Shown: positions 9,622 to 19,985 of the stretch, piece by piece | Position numbering within the stretch: position 1 is the first letter of the stretch | Layout of the letters: the number at the start of each line of letters is the position of its first letter | NCBI RefSeq assembly: GCF_001650905.1 | Contig: NZ_LXYG01000006.1 | Location: forward strand, 1 to 64,000 | Origin: Balneola sp. EhC07 | GTDB taxonomy: Bacteria > Bacteroidota > Rhodothermia > Balneolales > Balneolaceae | Length of the DNA: 64,000 bases | Direction of reading: 5' to 3' | Made by a program: the position numbers and the translations under genes | The notes under the pieces: generated by a model | What the model was told of the DNA's origin: nothing | What the model saw: the letters and a program-made list of their open reading frames with translations, nothing else | The model's database searches: none

Positions 9622-12255
9622 ATGATGAATAAAGCTACTAAACTTGTGCTAACATGTTTGCTGATGATCTTCGGGATCTCTGCAACATCTATGGCCCAGG
9701 TAACAAAAATACGTGACGCACGTGGTATGGATGGCCAGGAAGTTACGATCGTAGGTATCATGAATACGCCAGACTACGGTTTTAATGACGGACAATTTTT
9801 TGTTCAGGATACAACCGGAGGTATAAACGTATTTTATGATGATGTAGGAGGAGCGAACAATCAGGATAGTTCAGCATTTTTAGGTTGGACAAAAGGTGAT
9901 ACTCTTCAAATTACTGGAACAATTGGTTCATTTGGACAACAAGTACAAATTGCCCCAAGTTCTGTAACCATTTTAGGTGCAGGAGATGCTTCAAGTGTTC
10001 CTGTAACAACAATAGCACAAGCAGACCTTAGTGTGGATTCCAAATATCAAGGTATGTTAGTGAAAATAGAATCAGTTGGCTTGGCTGATGGTGAAACATG
10101 GCCGGCTGATGCTCAAACATCTTCAGGAGTAAGTTTAGATGTTGCTACGGCTGACAGTGCATTTATATTAAGGATCGACAGAGATGAATCCTATTATGAC
10201 GGTGCGCCAGCTCCTACAGAAGCGTTTAATTTAACAGGTTTACTTGCCAGATTTAATTCTGATGTACAGGTTATGCCGTTTGACTCTACCGATATTCAGA
10301 ACATCGTTAAAGTTACTTTCATGGTTAATACTTCAACGGCAGCTGATACTGTAATGGAAGACCATTATGTTGGTGTGTTTGGTGCAATTTCAGGTCCAAA
10401 CGGTGCAGGAAACCCATACTTAGGTCAAACTATTGATTGGAATAACTCTACTGATATCGTTGCTGAGAATCAGGGTGGTGACTATTGGTCAGTTACTTTT
10501 GATATGGCAGCTGGTGATACTTATAACTACAAGTATTGGTTAGGTTCAGATAAAGATACAGAACTTCCCGGAGGAGGATGGGAAAGTGGAGATAACAGAG
10601 TTTTCACTTTAGATTTTGATCAAGCTTCTGACTCGGTTGCTCCAATGAATTGGTATGAAACCAGAATGGCTCCATTTACTTCAGAAGAAGACAGTGTTTC
10701 TCTTTTCTTCAGAGTTAATGTTGGTGCTCAGGTTCAGGATGAATCATTTGATCCGGAGACATTTAAAGTTGGTGTTCGTGGAAACGGCGCTTTCTTTACC
10801 AATGACTGGGGAACAGGAGACTTCCTTGAAAAAGGTGGACAAACAGGTGATAATTTATTCTATGAAGGTGTTGTAAGAGCTCAGAAAGATTCTGCTGCAG
10901 CAATTGATGGCTCCATAGAATATAAATTTGTTTTTGAAGCACCTGATGGAGCAGTAACCTGGGAATCAACAGATAACAGACCAATAACTGTTCCTGCTCA
11001 GGATTCTACAGTTCACTGGGTGTTTTTCAATAATACTCCTCCTACGGATGCTGTAATTGTAAACACAACACTTAGCTTTGAAGTTAATGTTGGAATTTTG
11101 GAAGGACTGAATCTTTTCAACTCAAGTATTGATACAGTATCTGTAAGAGGTACATTCAATAGCTGGGGAGAGAATAGAATGAATTTCAATCAGGTGCTGG
11201 GTACTTATGAAGCAAACAACTTGCCTTACACAAAAGCTGAAGGAACTGAAGAGAAATACAAATACTACATTAAGTGGGATGCTCGAAGAGATTCTTCTGA
11301 AAGTGAGTTTTTCTTAGAAGGTATTCAATCGGCAAATACAGGTTGGGAAGAGCCTGGTGTAACCGGTGGTGCTGACAGAACTTTTACCGTTGAGAATAAA
11401 GACAATCAGGATAAGCTTTCTGAATTCTATAATGGTGTGGAACCGGAAGCATTGTTAACTGCAAACAATGTTGAGTCAGGTGCTATCAGCGTTACTTTTA
11501 GTATTGATATGTCCCCTGCACTTCAGCATACAACTCCGTTTGTTCCTGCATCTGATTCAGTTTATCTTTTTGTAGATACTCCATTCTTTGCATTAACAAA
11601 TGGAATTACAGTTCCTGGTGATACTGGTGAGAACTTTATCACAACTTCGGATGCTGAAAAAGAAAGACTTCAGTTTACTGATGGTGATGGAGATATGGTT
11701 TACGAGCTAACTCTGGATCTGGTATTACCAACTCTAAACCATATTGGTTTCAGAATAGCTTATGGTGAGCCAACTTCAGCTGATGGTTCTCTGGTTGTTA
11801 ATGGCGGTGGATTTGATGCCGGTCGTAGACATTACCAATACATTTCACCTCAAGTAGATGCGCAAGGTAATGTAACATGGGCTTCATCATTTACTTTCCC
11901 GGAATTAACGTGGAAAGCATCTGATCTTCCATGGGAGACTACACCTGATTACCAAACTGTTTCTAACGAAGAAATAGTTGGTAATGTGGAATCATTCAGA
12001 TTAGATCAAAACTATCCAAACCCGTTCAACCCAAGTACAAACATTAGCTTCAACCTGCCAACTGCTGCAGATGTGTCTCTAACTGTGTATAACGTTCTTG
12101 GACAACGTGTTGCTACATTATTAAATAACAGAAAATATACTTCTGGTAGCCATACACTTAGTTTTGATGCAAGTAACCTTGCTTCAGGTATTTATATCTA
12201 CCGTATTGAAGCAGGTTCTTATGTAAGTCAAAAGAGAATGACTTTAATCAAATAA
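9622..12255 (+). CDS. SusE/F-like multidomain alpha-glucan-binding protein with T9SS sorting domain
   Basis: Secreted protein of 877 residues with a signal peptide ending SMAQ. It begins with an OB-fold-like domain (about 27-225). At least three tandem E-set/CBM20- or SusE/F-like modules follow, starting near residues 229, 358 and 482, the last with GTFNSW as in starch-binding CBM20/48 domains. A further beta module starts near 622. The C-terminal T9SS type A domain (about 790-877) has NYPNPFNPST, VYNVLGQRVATL and GIYIYRIEAG. It is therefore predicted to be anchored or released on the cell surface and to hold starch-like glucans near the receptor. Genes in this position in Sus loci are lipoproteins; the T9SS route here is different. 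Two ATGs (9622, 9625) are possible; AAGG lies just upstream. Confidence 0.8.
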   Translation: MMNKATKLVLTCLLMIFGISATSMAQVTKIRDARGMDGQEVTIVGIMNTPDYGFNDGQFFVQDTTGGINVFYDDVGGANNQDSSAFLGWTKGDTLQITGTIGSFGQQVQIAPSSVTILGAGDASSVPVTTIAQADLSVDSKYQGMLVKIESVGLADGETWPADAQTSSGVSLDVATADSAFILRIDRDESYYDGAPAPTEAFNLTGLLARFNSDVQVMPFDSTDIQNIVKVTFMVNTSTAADTVMEDHYVGVFGAISGPNGAGNPYLGQTIDWNNSTDIVAENQGGDYWSVTFDMAAGDTYNYKYWLGSDKDTELPGGGWESGDNRVFTLDFDQASDSVAPMNWYETRMAPFTSEEDSVSLFFRVNVGAQVQDESFDPETFKVGVRGNGAFFTNDWGTGDFLEKGGQTGDNLFYEGVVRAQKDSAAAIDGSIEYKFVFEAPDGAVTWESTDNRPITVPAQDSTVHWVFFNNTPPTDAVIVNTTLSFEVNVGILEGLNLFNSSIDTVSVRGTFNSWGENRMNFNQVLGTYEANNLPYTKAEGTEEKYKYYIKWDARRDSSESEFFLEGIQSANTGWEEPGVTGGADRTFTVENKDNQDKLSEFYNGVEPEALLTANNVESGAISVTFSIDMSPALQHTTPFVPASDSVYLFVDTPFFALTNGITVPGDTGENFITTSDAEKERLQFTDGDGDMVYELTLDLVLPTLNHIGFRIAYGEPTSADGSLVVNGGGFDAGRRHYQYISPQVDAQGNVTWASSFTFPELTWKASDLPWETTPDYQTVSNEEIVGNVESFRLDQNYPNPFNPSTNISFNLPTAADVSLTVYNVLGQRVATLLNNRKYTSGSHTLSFDASNLASGIYIYRIEAGSYVSQKRMTLIK

Positions 12256-12274
12256 TTTTTCTCTAATAAGTCTT

Positions 12275-12300
12275 CGCAGATGCTTTGACCGGCATCTGCG
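12275..12300 (+). terminator. 9-bp perfect GC-rich hairpin between the binding-protein gene and lacI
   Basis: CGCAGATGC (12275-12283) pairs perfectly with GCATCTGCG (12292-12300) around an 8-nt loop, 19 bp after the stop and 22 bp before the lacI start. What follows is TATTTAATCT rather than a T-run, so it is not a canonical intrinsic terminator. It may attenuate transcription or block 3' decay, giving more of the upstream surface-protein mRNA than of the regulator and enzymes. Confidence 0.45.
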
Positions 12301-12321
12301 TATTTAATCTGATACAGAAAT

Positions 12322-13311
12322 TTGGCATCAACTATATACGATATTGCAGAAAAAGCAGGAGTAAGCATAGCTACTGTCTCCAGAGTTTTTAACAGGAGAG
12401 AGAGTGTTTCTGAACGAACACGAAAAAAAGTTATGGCTGTTGCAGAGGAAGTAGGATATCATCCTCAGGCTAATGCTCAAGGTCTTGCAAGCAGAAAAAC
12501 GAATAACATTACCGTTGTTGTTCCTGTGATCTCTAACTATTTCTTTATGGAAGTTTTAGGAGGTATACAGGATAAGCTTAATAGCTTCGATTACGAACTC
12601 ACTATTTTCAATATCAGTCCCAGTAAGGATACGTTTTCTCAGGTAGAACATGTGTTAAAGAGAAGGGCTTCAGAAGGGTGTTTATTCATTTCAATTCATT
12701 TAGAGCAGGAAGAATGGCATCAATTAAAGCGCTACAATATTCCGATTACTTTGATAGATGAATATTATGAAGGATTTGATTCTGTAAGTGTCGATAACAC
12801 CGAAGGCGCTTATAAAGCAACAAAATATCTATTAAACAGAGGTTTAGACCGGGTGGCAATGCTTTCAGCGTTAGTTACATCTAAACCTATCCAAAGCAGG
12901 ATAAAGGGTTTTAGAAGAGCCTATGAAGAAACGGGAAAAGCTTTTTCGCCTTCATTGATCGTAGCCGGAGATTCCACTTACAGAGATGGTTTTACTGAAA
13001 GAGGAGGATACGAGGCGATGGTTAAGATCCTAACCTTGAAACCTGAAGCAGAAGCATGTTTTTGTGCTTCTGATATCCAGGCAGTTGGTGCTTTAAAAGC
13101 TATGCAGGATATGGATAAAAGTATTCCTCTCATCGGTTATGATGATATTGAACTGGCTGAGTATATGGGGCTTTCCACTATTCGTCAGCCTATGAGAGAT
13201 ATGGGATTTTTTGCCACTCAAAATCTGATCGACAGATTAGAAAATCCAAAAAAAGCAGTTTCACAAACCGTTTATACACCAGAATTAATTTTAAGAGACT
13301 CCACTGAGTAA
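12322..13311 (+). CDS. LacI/GalR-family transcriptional regulator
   Basis: DNA-binding regulator of 329 residues. The N-terminal LacI helix-turn-helix and hinge helix (about 3-55) read IYDIAEKAGVSIATVSRVFN, followed by the usual sugar-binding periplasmic-protein-like core (about 60-325). The start is TTG at 12322; it gives the standard family beginning and no in-frame ATG fits better. It ends 7 bp before the first amylase gene. The likely target is the palindrome at 58-71, which would make this the local controller of the alpha-glucan locus. The effector is unknown; a maltooligosaccharide or phosphorylated sugar is the natural guess. Confidence 0.9.
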   Translation: MASTIYDIAEKAGVSIATVSRVFNRRESVSERTRKKVMAVAEEVGYHPQANAQGLASRKTNNITVVVPVISNYFFMEVLGGIQDKLNSFDYELTIFNISPSKDTFSQVEHVLKRRASEGCLFISIHLEQEEWHQLKRYNIPITLIDEYYEGFDSVSVDNTEGAYKATKYLLNRGLDRVAMLSALVTSKPIQSRIKGFRRAYEETGKAFSPSLIVAGDSTYRDGFTERGGYEAMVKILTLKPEAEACFCASDIQAVGALKAMQDMDKSIPLIGYDDIELAEYMGLSTIRQPMRDMGFFATQNLIDRLENPKKAVSQTVYTPELILRDSTE

Positions 13312-13318
13312 CTTTTTT

Positions 13319-16231
13319 ATGAAAAATTTTTTAAAAACAACATCAGTATTTCTAACACTTTTGTTTTTACCTGTAATCACTTTATCACAGGTTGTTACAT
13401 TCGAACCTTCTTTTGCAACTCAGAACGATACATTAACTCTTACTTTTGATGCGACCGAAGGAAATGGTGGTTTAGAAGGTTTTACCGGCGATGTTTACGT
13501 ATTTACGGGGTTAATTACGGATAAAAGCTCAACACCTTCTGACTGGAAATATGTTCAATCAGGATGGGATTCTTATCCTTCAAGGCTAAAGACAACGTCG
13601 CTTGGAAATGATAAATGGGAATTTAAATATCCTTCTTCAATTAGAGAGTTTTATAATGTTTCCGCTTCAGATGAAGTTCTGGAAATAGCAATGTTATTCA
13701 GAGGAACTAATGATGGAGCGGGTGATCCGGATGCAGTTGGTAGAGGTGCAGGCGGATCGGATATTTTTTTAGAATTATTTAAAAATGAAGTTTCTGTTCA
13801 GTTTTTAAACCCTGCAGAAAAGTCCAAGATCATAAAGACCGATGAACTCTTTGAGATTCAGGGAATAGGAAATTCCCCGGCCGGAAACCTAAATTTGAGT
13901 TTGAAACTGAATGGTACTGAAGTTGCACAAACTTCTGTTTCTGATACAATCAGTTACGCATTTTCGTCAGCATCTGAAGGGAATTATAAATTTGATCTTG
14001 TAGGTGATGACGGGGCAGGAGAAGAGGATTCAACGTCTGTAAATATCATCGTTACAGACGGTGCAGTTATGGAAGCAAGGCCTGCCGGACTTGAAGATGG
14101 AATCACTTATGGAGAAAATGGAAGCTCAGTTACCCTATCTCTATTTGCTCCGGGCAAGAAGGAAGTTTTTGTAGTTGGAGATTTCTCGAATTGGGAATTA
14201 AATTTCAACTACCAAATGAAAAAAGACTCTCTGAAAGCAGATAGCGTTTGGTTCTGGACAGAAATTACCGGATTAACTCCGGGAGAAGAGTATGGTTTCC
14301 AATATGAAATTGATGGAAGTTTAAGAATCGCTGATCCTTATTCAGAATTAGTACTTCATCCAAATGATGATAACTTCATTTCTGAATCCATATTTCCAAA
14401 TTTGAAAGAATATCCAAACGGAAAAACCACAAACTATGTGGGAGTTCTCTTTCCCGGAAAAACCCCATACCAATGGGAAGCAACTTCTTACGAAAGACCT
14501 AAAAAAGAGGATCTGGTAATCTATGAGCTTTTGGTAAGAGATTTTCTGGCAGATCACAGCTATTCATCTTTAATTGATACATTGGACTATCTGGATAGGC
14601 TGGGAATAAATGCCATTGAGCTTATGCCGGTAAATGAATTTGACGGAAACGAAAGCTGGGGGTATAACCCAAGTTTTCATCTAGCATTAGATAAATATTA
14701 CGGTACTCCCGATAAATTCAGAGAGTTTGTTGATGAAGCGCATAAAAGAGGAATAGCAGTTATTTTGGATGTAGTGATGAATCACGCTACAGGACAAAAT
14801 CCTTTGTATCAAATGTACGAGTTTGGTAGTAACCCATACTTTAATACAGAGGCAAAACATGAATTCAATGTGTTTAATGACTTCAATCATCAGTATTCCG
14901 GGACTCAGTACTACAATAAGAAAATGATCGAACATTGGATCAATGAGTATAATATTGATGGTTTCCGATGGGATCTGACCAAAGGATTTACACAGAATTG
15001 TAGTCCGGCAGGGAATGGCTGTACAAGCTCTTATCAACAAGACAGAGTCGATCTTTTAAAAAAGTACGCTGATTACCAGTGGGCTACTGATCCTGATTTT
15101 TACGTGATCTTTGAACATTTGGGAACTTCAAATGAAGAAAAGCAGTGGGCTGATTACCGTATCGATGAAGGAAAAGGAATCATGCTTTGGGGAAAGATGA
15201 ATCAACCATACAATGAAGCAACGATGGGTTACACAACTAACTCAAATCTATATGGAGTACTTTCAGAGTCTCGAGGGTTTCAGGAAGAAAGATTGATCGG
15301 GTATATGGAGAGTCACGATGAGCAATGGTTGATGTTCAAAAATATCAGTTTCGGGAATTCATCCGGCGATTACAACATAAGAAATCTGAACACAGCTCTT
15401 GGAAGACAAAAACTTGCCGGTGCTTTTTTCTTTACACTTCCGGGACCCAAAATGATATGGCAGTTTGGTGAAGTTGGATATGGATACGGAGACAATGGAG
15501 AGCAATGTTTAAACGATTCTGAAGATTGTCCGGCTAGTGCTCCGGGCAGAGTTGCAAATAAGCCAATTCGTTGGGACTATTGGAATACCAAAGGAACTGA
15601 ACGGGTAAAGCTCTATAAAACCTGGGCTGCACTTATCAACTTAAGAAACAGCAGTCCTGCTTTTACAGAACCGGAAAGTACTAACTACGCTTTATCCAAT
15701 CGTATAAAAAGAGTAATTCTCGAGCATTCAGACACTGATGTGGTTGTAGTTGGAAATTTTGATGTTGATGCAATCACAACAACAGGAGATTTCCCGCAAA
15801 CAGGAACATGGTACGATTATTTTGAAGGATCAGAGTATGAAGTAACTGATTCCGAACAAGCAATTCGATTAGAGCCGGGTGAGTTCAAGGTGTATACAAC
15901 TAAGCAATTTGATACTCCTGAAACGGGAATAGCAACTTCAACTGAAGAGCTGCCAAGCGAAGGCCCTGAATCATTTAAGCTTTACAACAACTACCCAAAT
16001 CCATTCAATCCATCTACAAACATCAAGTTTGATGTTGCAAAGACGGGAGTAGTTAAACTGGAAGTGTTTGACATACTTGGAAGAAAAGTCGCCACACTTT
16101 TTGATGGAAAGAAATCGGTTGGTACACATACCGTAACTTTTAATGCATCATCACTTTCAAGTGGGGTTTATTTCACCCGATTTACAGCCGGAAATACTGT
16201 ACAAGTTCAGAAAATGACATTACTAAAATAA
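13319..16231 (+). CDS. Secreted GH13 alpha-amylase-type enzyme with CBM48 and T9SS sorting domain
   Basis: Extracellular alpha-glucan hydrolase of 970 residues. After the signal peptide (ends TLSQ) come a beta domain (about 25-155), an Ig-like domain (160-246), a CBM48/E-set domain (265-345, with VVGDFSNWE), the GH13 barrel (about 395-790) and a T9SS type A tail (about 885-970, with NYPNPFNPST and VYFTRFTAGN). GH13 regions are complete: DVVMNH (484-489), nucleophile Asp552 in GFRWD, acid/base Glu599 in IFEH and Asp667 in ESHDEQ. This arrangement recalls branching-enzyme-like GH13 subfamilies, but secretion suggests hydrolysis. It follows lacI by 7 bp. It is the only enzyme of the locus predicted to reach the cell surface by T9SS. 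Exact linkage specificity cannot be read. Confidence 0.88.
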   Translation: MKNFLKTTSVFLTLLFLPVITLSQVVTFEPSFATQNDTLTLTFDATEGNGGLEGFTGDVYVFTGLITDKSSTPSDWKYVQSGWDSYPSRLKTTSLGNDKWEFKYPSSIREFYNVSASDEVLEIAMLFRGTNDGAGDPDAVGRGAGGSDIFLELFKNEVSVQFLNPAEKSKIIKTDELFEIQGIGNSPAGNLNLSLKLNGTEVAQTSVSDTISYAFSSASEGNYKFDLVGDDGAGEEDSTSVNIIVTDGAVMEARPAGLEDGITYGENGSSVTLSLFAPGKKEVFVVGDFSNWELNFNYQMKKDSLKADSVWFWTEITGLTPGEEYGFQYEIDGSLRIADPYSELVLHPNDDNFISESIFPNLKEYPNGKTTNYVGVLFPGKTPYQWEATSYERPKKEDLVIYELLVRDFLADHSYSSLIDTLDYLDRLGINAIELMPVNEFDGNESWGYNPSFHLALDKYYGTPDKFREFVDEAHKRGIAVILDVVMNHATGQNPLYQMYEFGSNPYFNTEAKHEFNVFNDFNHQYSGTQYYNKKMIEHWINEYNIDGFRWDLTKGFTQNCSPAGNGCTSSYQQDRVDLLKKYADYQWATDPDFYVIFEHLGTSNEEKQWADYRIDEGKGIMLWGKMNQPYNEATMGYTTNSNLYGVLSESRGFQEERLIGYMESHDEQWLMFKNISFGNSSGDYNIRNLNTALGRQKLAGAFFFTLPGPKMIWQFGEVGYGYGDNGEQCLNDSEDCPASAPGRVANKPIRWDYWNTKGTERVKLYKTWAALINLRNSSPAFTEPESTNYALSNRIKRVILEHSDTDVVVVGNFDVDAITTTGDFPQTGTWYDYFEGSEYEVTDSEQAIRLEPGEFKVYTTKQFDTPETGIATSTEELPSEGPESFKLYNNYPNPFNPSTNIKFDVAKTGVVKLEVFDILGRKVATLFDGKKSVGTHTVTFNASSLSSGVYFTRFTAGNTVQVQKMTLLK

Positions 16232-16246
16232 TTTAGAAAGCATAGC

Positions 16247-18595
16247 ATGAGGAAATTAACCGGGTTAGTAGTACTGTTTTTGATTTGGGGGTGCTCCTCA
16301 GAAAGTAATATCAATTACGGAGATCAGATCGTTGGATTGGGATCTCCAATAACTTTAGGATATGATTCCACGGTTGTGACCATGGAAGACTATTTTATGG
16401 ATCCATCAACAATCGATGATGTTTCTACACCTTCTTCAATCACTTATTATTTGACTGATGATAACTCAGAATTAGTTTTGAAGGGAGATATTTCCGGAAA
16501 GCTTGATGTCATTTCTTTTCATGATGGTGATGTTTCCTATGATATACTACTCAAGAAAACTTCAAAACAGGAAGTAACTTTCAGTATAGAAGACAAAGGC
16601 TATGATCTTGTACAGGTAAAAGGGGAGATGAATGCCTGGAATCCTAATGCTTCTGATTTCAAAAAAGAAAATGGCAATTGGACTTTCAGCATGTTGGTGA
16701 ACGAAGGTTTGTATCAGTATCTGTATGTAATCGATGGAGAGGAAATGAAAGACCCATCTAATTCAGAAACTGTTTCAAATGGGATGGGCGGATTTAATAA
16801 TCTGCTTATAGTTGGTAATACTGATGCTGAAAAGCCGAAATTAGATACATATGATTTTTCAGACGAACGAGTGTATTTGCAGTCTGATGAAGCCGATAAT
16901 GTAATCGCTCTTTGGGAAAATCATCAACTGAAAACAGAATTTAAGGATGATATTATCAGAGTGTATTTACCCGAGAATTCTGATCTTGAAGGGAGAACGC
17001 ATATTCGCGCATGGACTTTCAATGAAAGCGGGATATCTAACGATGTACTTATTCCTTTGGAAAACGGTAAGGTTCTGGATGATTCTGAAAGTCTTACCCG
17101 AAAGGACGTAAGAGCCTGGAACATGTATTTTGTGCTTATTGATCGATTTAAAGATGGGAATCCATCAAACACCAGAAAAGTTGATGATCCTGATATACAT
17201 CCAAAAGCCAATTATTATGGTGGAGATCTTGCAGGAATTACACAAAAGATCAAAGATGGATATTTTGAAAAGATCAATGTAAATGCACTTTGGCTTTCAC
17301 CAATTTCCCAAAATCCGGAAGACGCATGGGGATTATGGGACAAAGGCGGTGTAAAAACTAAATTTTCGGGTTATCACGGATACTGGCCAATCTCATCTTC
17401 TAAAATTGATGATCGATTCGGAACATCAGAAGAGTTTAAAGAATTACTTAGCGTAGCCCATGAAAACGGAATGGCAGTGATTCTCGATTATGTAGCCAAT
17501 CACGTTCATAAAAATCATCCGGTTTATCAAAGAAATCCTGAATGGGCAACAGATCTGTATCTACCCGACGGAAGAATGAATACGGAATTGTGGGATGAGC
17601 AGCGTCTAACAACTTGGTTTGATACTTTTATGCCTTCACTGGACTTTTCAAATCCTGAAGTAATAGAAACCATGACGGATTCAGCACTATTCTGGGTTGA
17701 AGAATATGAATTGGATGGTTTTCGTCATGACGCCACAAAGCACATTCAGTTAGAGTTCTGGAGAACATTGACCAGAAAAGTAAAAGAAGAAATTGTAGTT
17801 CCTGAAAACAGACAAGTATTTCAGGTGGGAGAGACTTACGGAAGTCGTGAGTTGGTAGCCAGTTATATCAATTCCGGAATGCTTGAAAGTCAGTTCGATT
17901 TCAGCATGTACGATGCAGGATTGAATGCATTTGGCCAGGACCTTTCTTTTGAAGGATTACAGAGCCAACTTCAGGAAAGCTTCAATTACTTTGGTTATCA
18001 CAATATGATGGGAGTTATTTCAGGAAATCATGACAAACCTCGATTCATAACGCTAACCAGTGGCGAAGTAAAATGGAATGAAGATTCTAAACTAGCAGGA
18101 TGGACCAGAGAGATCGGTTCACCTCAGGCATTTGCTTATGACCGACTGAGTTTACTTCTGGCTTTTAATCTGACTATTCCCGGAATTCCGGTTACGTATA
18201 TGGGCGATGAATTTGGAATGCCCGGTGCTAACGATCCTGATAACAGAAGATGGATGCGATTTGAGGATTCTGAATTAAGTCAGCTTGAGTTAAGGAACAG
18301 AAGTATCTATTCAAAATTGTCGGAGTTGAGAACTTCAGAAATGTCCATTCTTTTTGGAGATTTTCAATTCCATAAAGTTGAAGATGATGTTATGGCATAT
18401 TCCAGAGCATATTTTGCTCAGCAAACCATTGTAGTTTTCAACAAAAGCAAAACACAACAACAAGTTTCAGTTGACCTGAGACCGGGTTTTGATTATTCAA
18501 GTTTGGCAAATCATTTTGGTAATTCTTTTTCAGTTGAGGGGAATACTTTGACTGTGACTTTACCTTCAAATTCATTCGAAATTTTAACGCTTTAA
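16247..18595 (+). CDS. Lipoprotein GH13 alpha-amylase / maltodextrin-degrading enzyme
   Basis: Envelope lipoprotein of 782 residues with a lipobox WGC at Cys16. An N-terminal CBM48/AMPK-type module (about 107-190; GEMNAWNPNASDF) is followed by another beta region and a GH13 catalytic barrel from about 290. The catalytic set is intact: DYVANH (414-419), nucleophile Asp495 in GFRHD, acid/base Glu529 in QVGET and Asp596 in SGNHD. The C-terminal beta domain ends the protein. It starts 15 bp after the T9SS amylase. SusG-like surface amylase or periplasmic cyclomaltodextrinase-like enzyme are both possible; which membrane face it occupies cannot be decided from the sequence. Confidence 0.87.
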   Translation: MRKLTGLVVLFLIWGCSSESNINYGDQIVGLGSPITLGYDSTVVTMEDYFMDPSTIDDVSTPSSITYYLTDDNSELVLKGDISGKLDVISFHDGDVSYDILLKKTSKQEVTFSIEDKGYDLVQVKGEMNAWNPNASDFKKENGNWTFSMLVNEGLYQYLYVIDGEEMKDPSNSETVSNGMGGFNNLLIVGNTDAEKPKLDTYDFSDERVYLQSDEADNVIALWENHQLKTEFKDDIIRVYLPENSDLEGRTHIRAWTFNESGISNDVLIPLENGKVLDDSESLTRKDVRAWNMYFVLIDRFKDGNPSNTRKVDDPDIHPKANYYGGDLAGITQKIKDGYFEKINVNALWLSPISQNPEDAWGLWDKGGVKTKFSGYHGYWPISSSKIDDRFGTSEEFKELLSVAHENGMAVILDYVANHVHKNHPVYQRNPEWATDLYLPDGRMNTELWDEQRLTTWFDTFMPSLDFSNPEVIETMTDSALFWVEEYELDGFRHDATKHIQLEFWRTLTRKVKEEIVVPENRQVFQVGETYGSRELVASYINSGMLESQFDFSMYDAGLNAFGQDLSFEGLQSQLQESFNYFGYHNMMGVISGNHDKPRFITLTSGEVKWNEDSKLAGWTREIGSPQAFAYDRLSLLLAFNLTIPGIPVTYMGDEFGMPGANDPDNRRWMRFEDSELSQLELRNRSIYSKLSELRTSEMSILFGDFQFHKVEDDVMAYSRAYFAQQTIVVFNKSKTQQQVSVDLRPGFDYSSLANHFGNSFSVEGNTLTVTLPSNSFEILTL

Positions 18596-18604
18596 AAAAT
18601 AAAT

Positions 18605-19963
18605 ATGCTTAAGCGAACTTTACTTTTATCCATTTTTGTAGCCTCGGTATTTGCGGCTTGCACTCCGACAGAAAAGCCGGTTGAGAAAAAACCAAGTCAG
18701 GTAGTACATCCTGAATGGAGTAAAAATGCGAATATTTATGAAGTGAATATCCGTCAGTATTCTGAAGAAGGAACATTCAAAGCTTTTCAGGAAGATCTTC
18801 CGCGATTAAAAGAAATGGGTGTTAAGATCTTATGGCTGATGCCTATTCATCCGATTGGAAAGATCAACAGAAAGGAAACTGAAGAAAGCAGAGGGAGTTA
18901 TTATTCTGTAGCTGACTACAAAAAAGTAAATCCTAATTTCGGTACAGAAGAAGACTTTAGGAATTTGGTTGACGCAGCCCATGAGCAAGGCTTTAAGCTG
19001 ATCATTGACTGGGTTGCTAATCATTCAGCTTGGGATAATCCATGGACAGAAAACAAAGATTGGTATGAGTTGACAGAAGATGGGAACTTCATGCCTCCAA
19101 GGGGAACAGATTGGTCTGATGTTATTCAGTTGAATTATGAAAGTGAAGAAATGCGTGCAGCAATGTTAGATGCTCTCGAATTTTGGGTTAGAGAATTTGA
19201 TATAGACGGATATCGTTGTGATGTTGCAGGAATGGTTCCAACAGATTTTTGGGAAAACGCCAGAGTAGAATTGGACAAAATTAAGCCGGTATTTATGTTG
19301 GCTGAAGATGGAGAGCCTGAATTACTTCACAAAGCGTTTGATATGAATTATGCATGGGAATATGCTCATGTAATTCGTGAGATCGCTAAAGGAGAGCAAA
19401 CATTCGAAGATCTGGACTCACTTTTTGAAAGAGATAGTAAACGATTTCCTGACAATGCATACCGAATGTATTTCACTTCCAATCATGATGAAAATTCATG
19501 GAATGGAACCGATCCTGAAATGTATGGTGATAATTTTGAGAATTTTGCAGTGTTGTCTGCTACCGTGAAAGGAATGCCACTGATCTACAACGGGCAAGAA
19601 AGTGATCTGGATAAACGATTGGAGTTTTTCGAAAAAGACGAAATAGAGTGGAAAAACTATAAGTATGCTGACTTCTATAAGATGTTGCTGACTTTGAATA
19701 CAGAAAACGAATCACTTTGGAACGGGGATTTTGGTGGAGAAACGATCAGAGTTGAATCACCTGAAGGCACTTATGCTTTTAAAAGAAAGAAAGGAGATCA
19801 TGAGATTTGGGTAGCGATCAACAATAATTCTGAGACTTCTACAATTAGTTTCCCTGAGTGGAATCAAGACAAGCTTAATGTATATGGAGAATTGGTTGGT
19901 ATGTCGGAATTTTCTTCAATAGAGTTGCCGGCGAATGAATGGATCATTATTTCAACAAATTAA
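18605..19963 (+). CDS. Compact lipoprotein GH13 enzyme (alpha-amylase family)
   Basis: A 452-residue GH13 enzyme with little beyond the barrel and a small C-terminal beta domain. The signal ends in a lipobox (FAAC, Cys19), so it is envelope-anchored. Catalytic residues are present: DWVANH (135-140), nucleophile Asp206 in GYRCD, acid/base Glu234 in MLAEDGE and Asp295 in SNHDENSW. It follows the larger lipoprotein amylase by 9 bp and precedes the sugar transporter by 22 bp. That suggests it trims maltodextrins to the small sugars the transporter takes. Alpha-amylase, maltogenic amylase or alpha-glucosidase activity all remain possible. Confidence 0.87.
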   Translation: MLKRTLLLSIFVASVFAACTPTEKPVEKKPSQVVHPEWSKNANIYEVNIRQYSEEGTFKAFQEDLPRLKEMGVKILWLMPIHPIGKINRKETEESRGSYYSVADYKKVNPNFGTEEDFRNLVDAAHEQGFKLIIDWVANHSAWDNPWTENKDWYELTEDGNFMPPRGTDWSDVIQLNYESEEMRAAMLDALEFWVREFDIDGYRCDVAGMVPTDFWENARVELDKIKPVFMLAEDGEPELLHKAFDMNYAWEYAHVIREIAKGEQTFEDLDSLFERDSKRFPDNAYRMYFTSNHDENSWNGTDPEMYGDNFENFAVLSATVKGMPLIYNGQESDLDKRLEFFEKDEIEWKNYKYADFYKMLLTLNTENESLWNGDFGGETIRVESPEGTYAFKRKKGDHEIWVAINNNSETSTISFPEWNQDKLNVYGELVGMSEFSSIELPANEWIIISTN

Positions 19964-19985
19964 AAAAAATAAAAGGGATACTTAA

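Noticed and set aside
12725-12738. Cre-like AAAGCGCT inside lacI as possible autoregulatory site
   Set aside because: Only about 12 of 14 positions fit and the bases encode conserved residues, so coincidence is enough.
14687-15040. 117-residue open frame antisense to the T9SS amylase
   Set aside because: Covers the conserved GH13 region on the other strand; no independent evidence.
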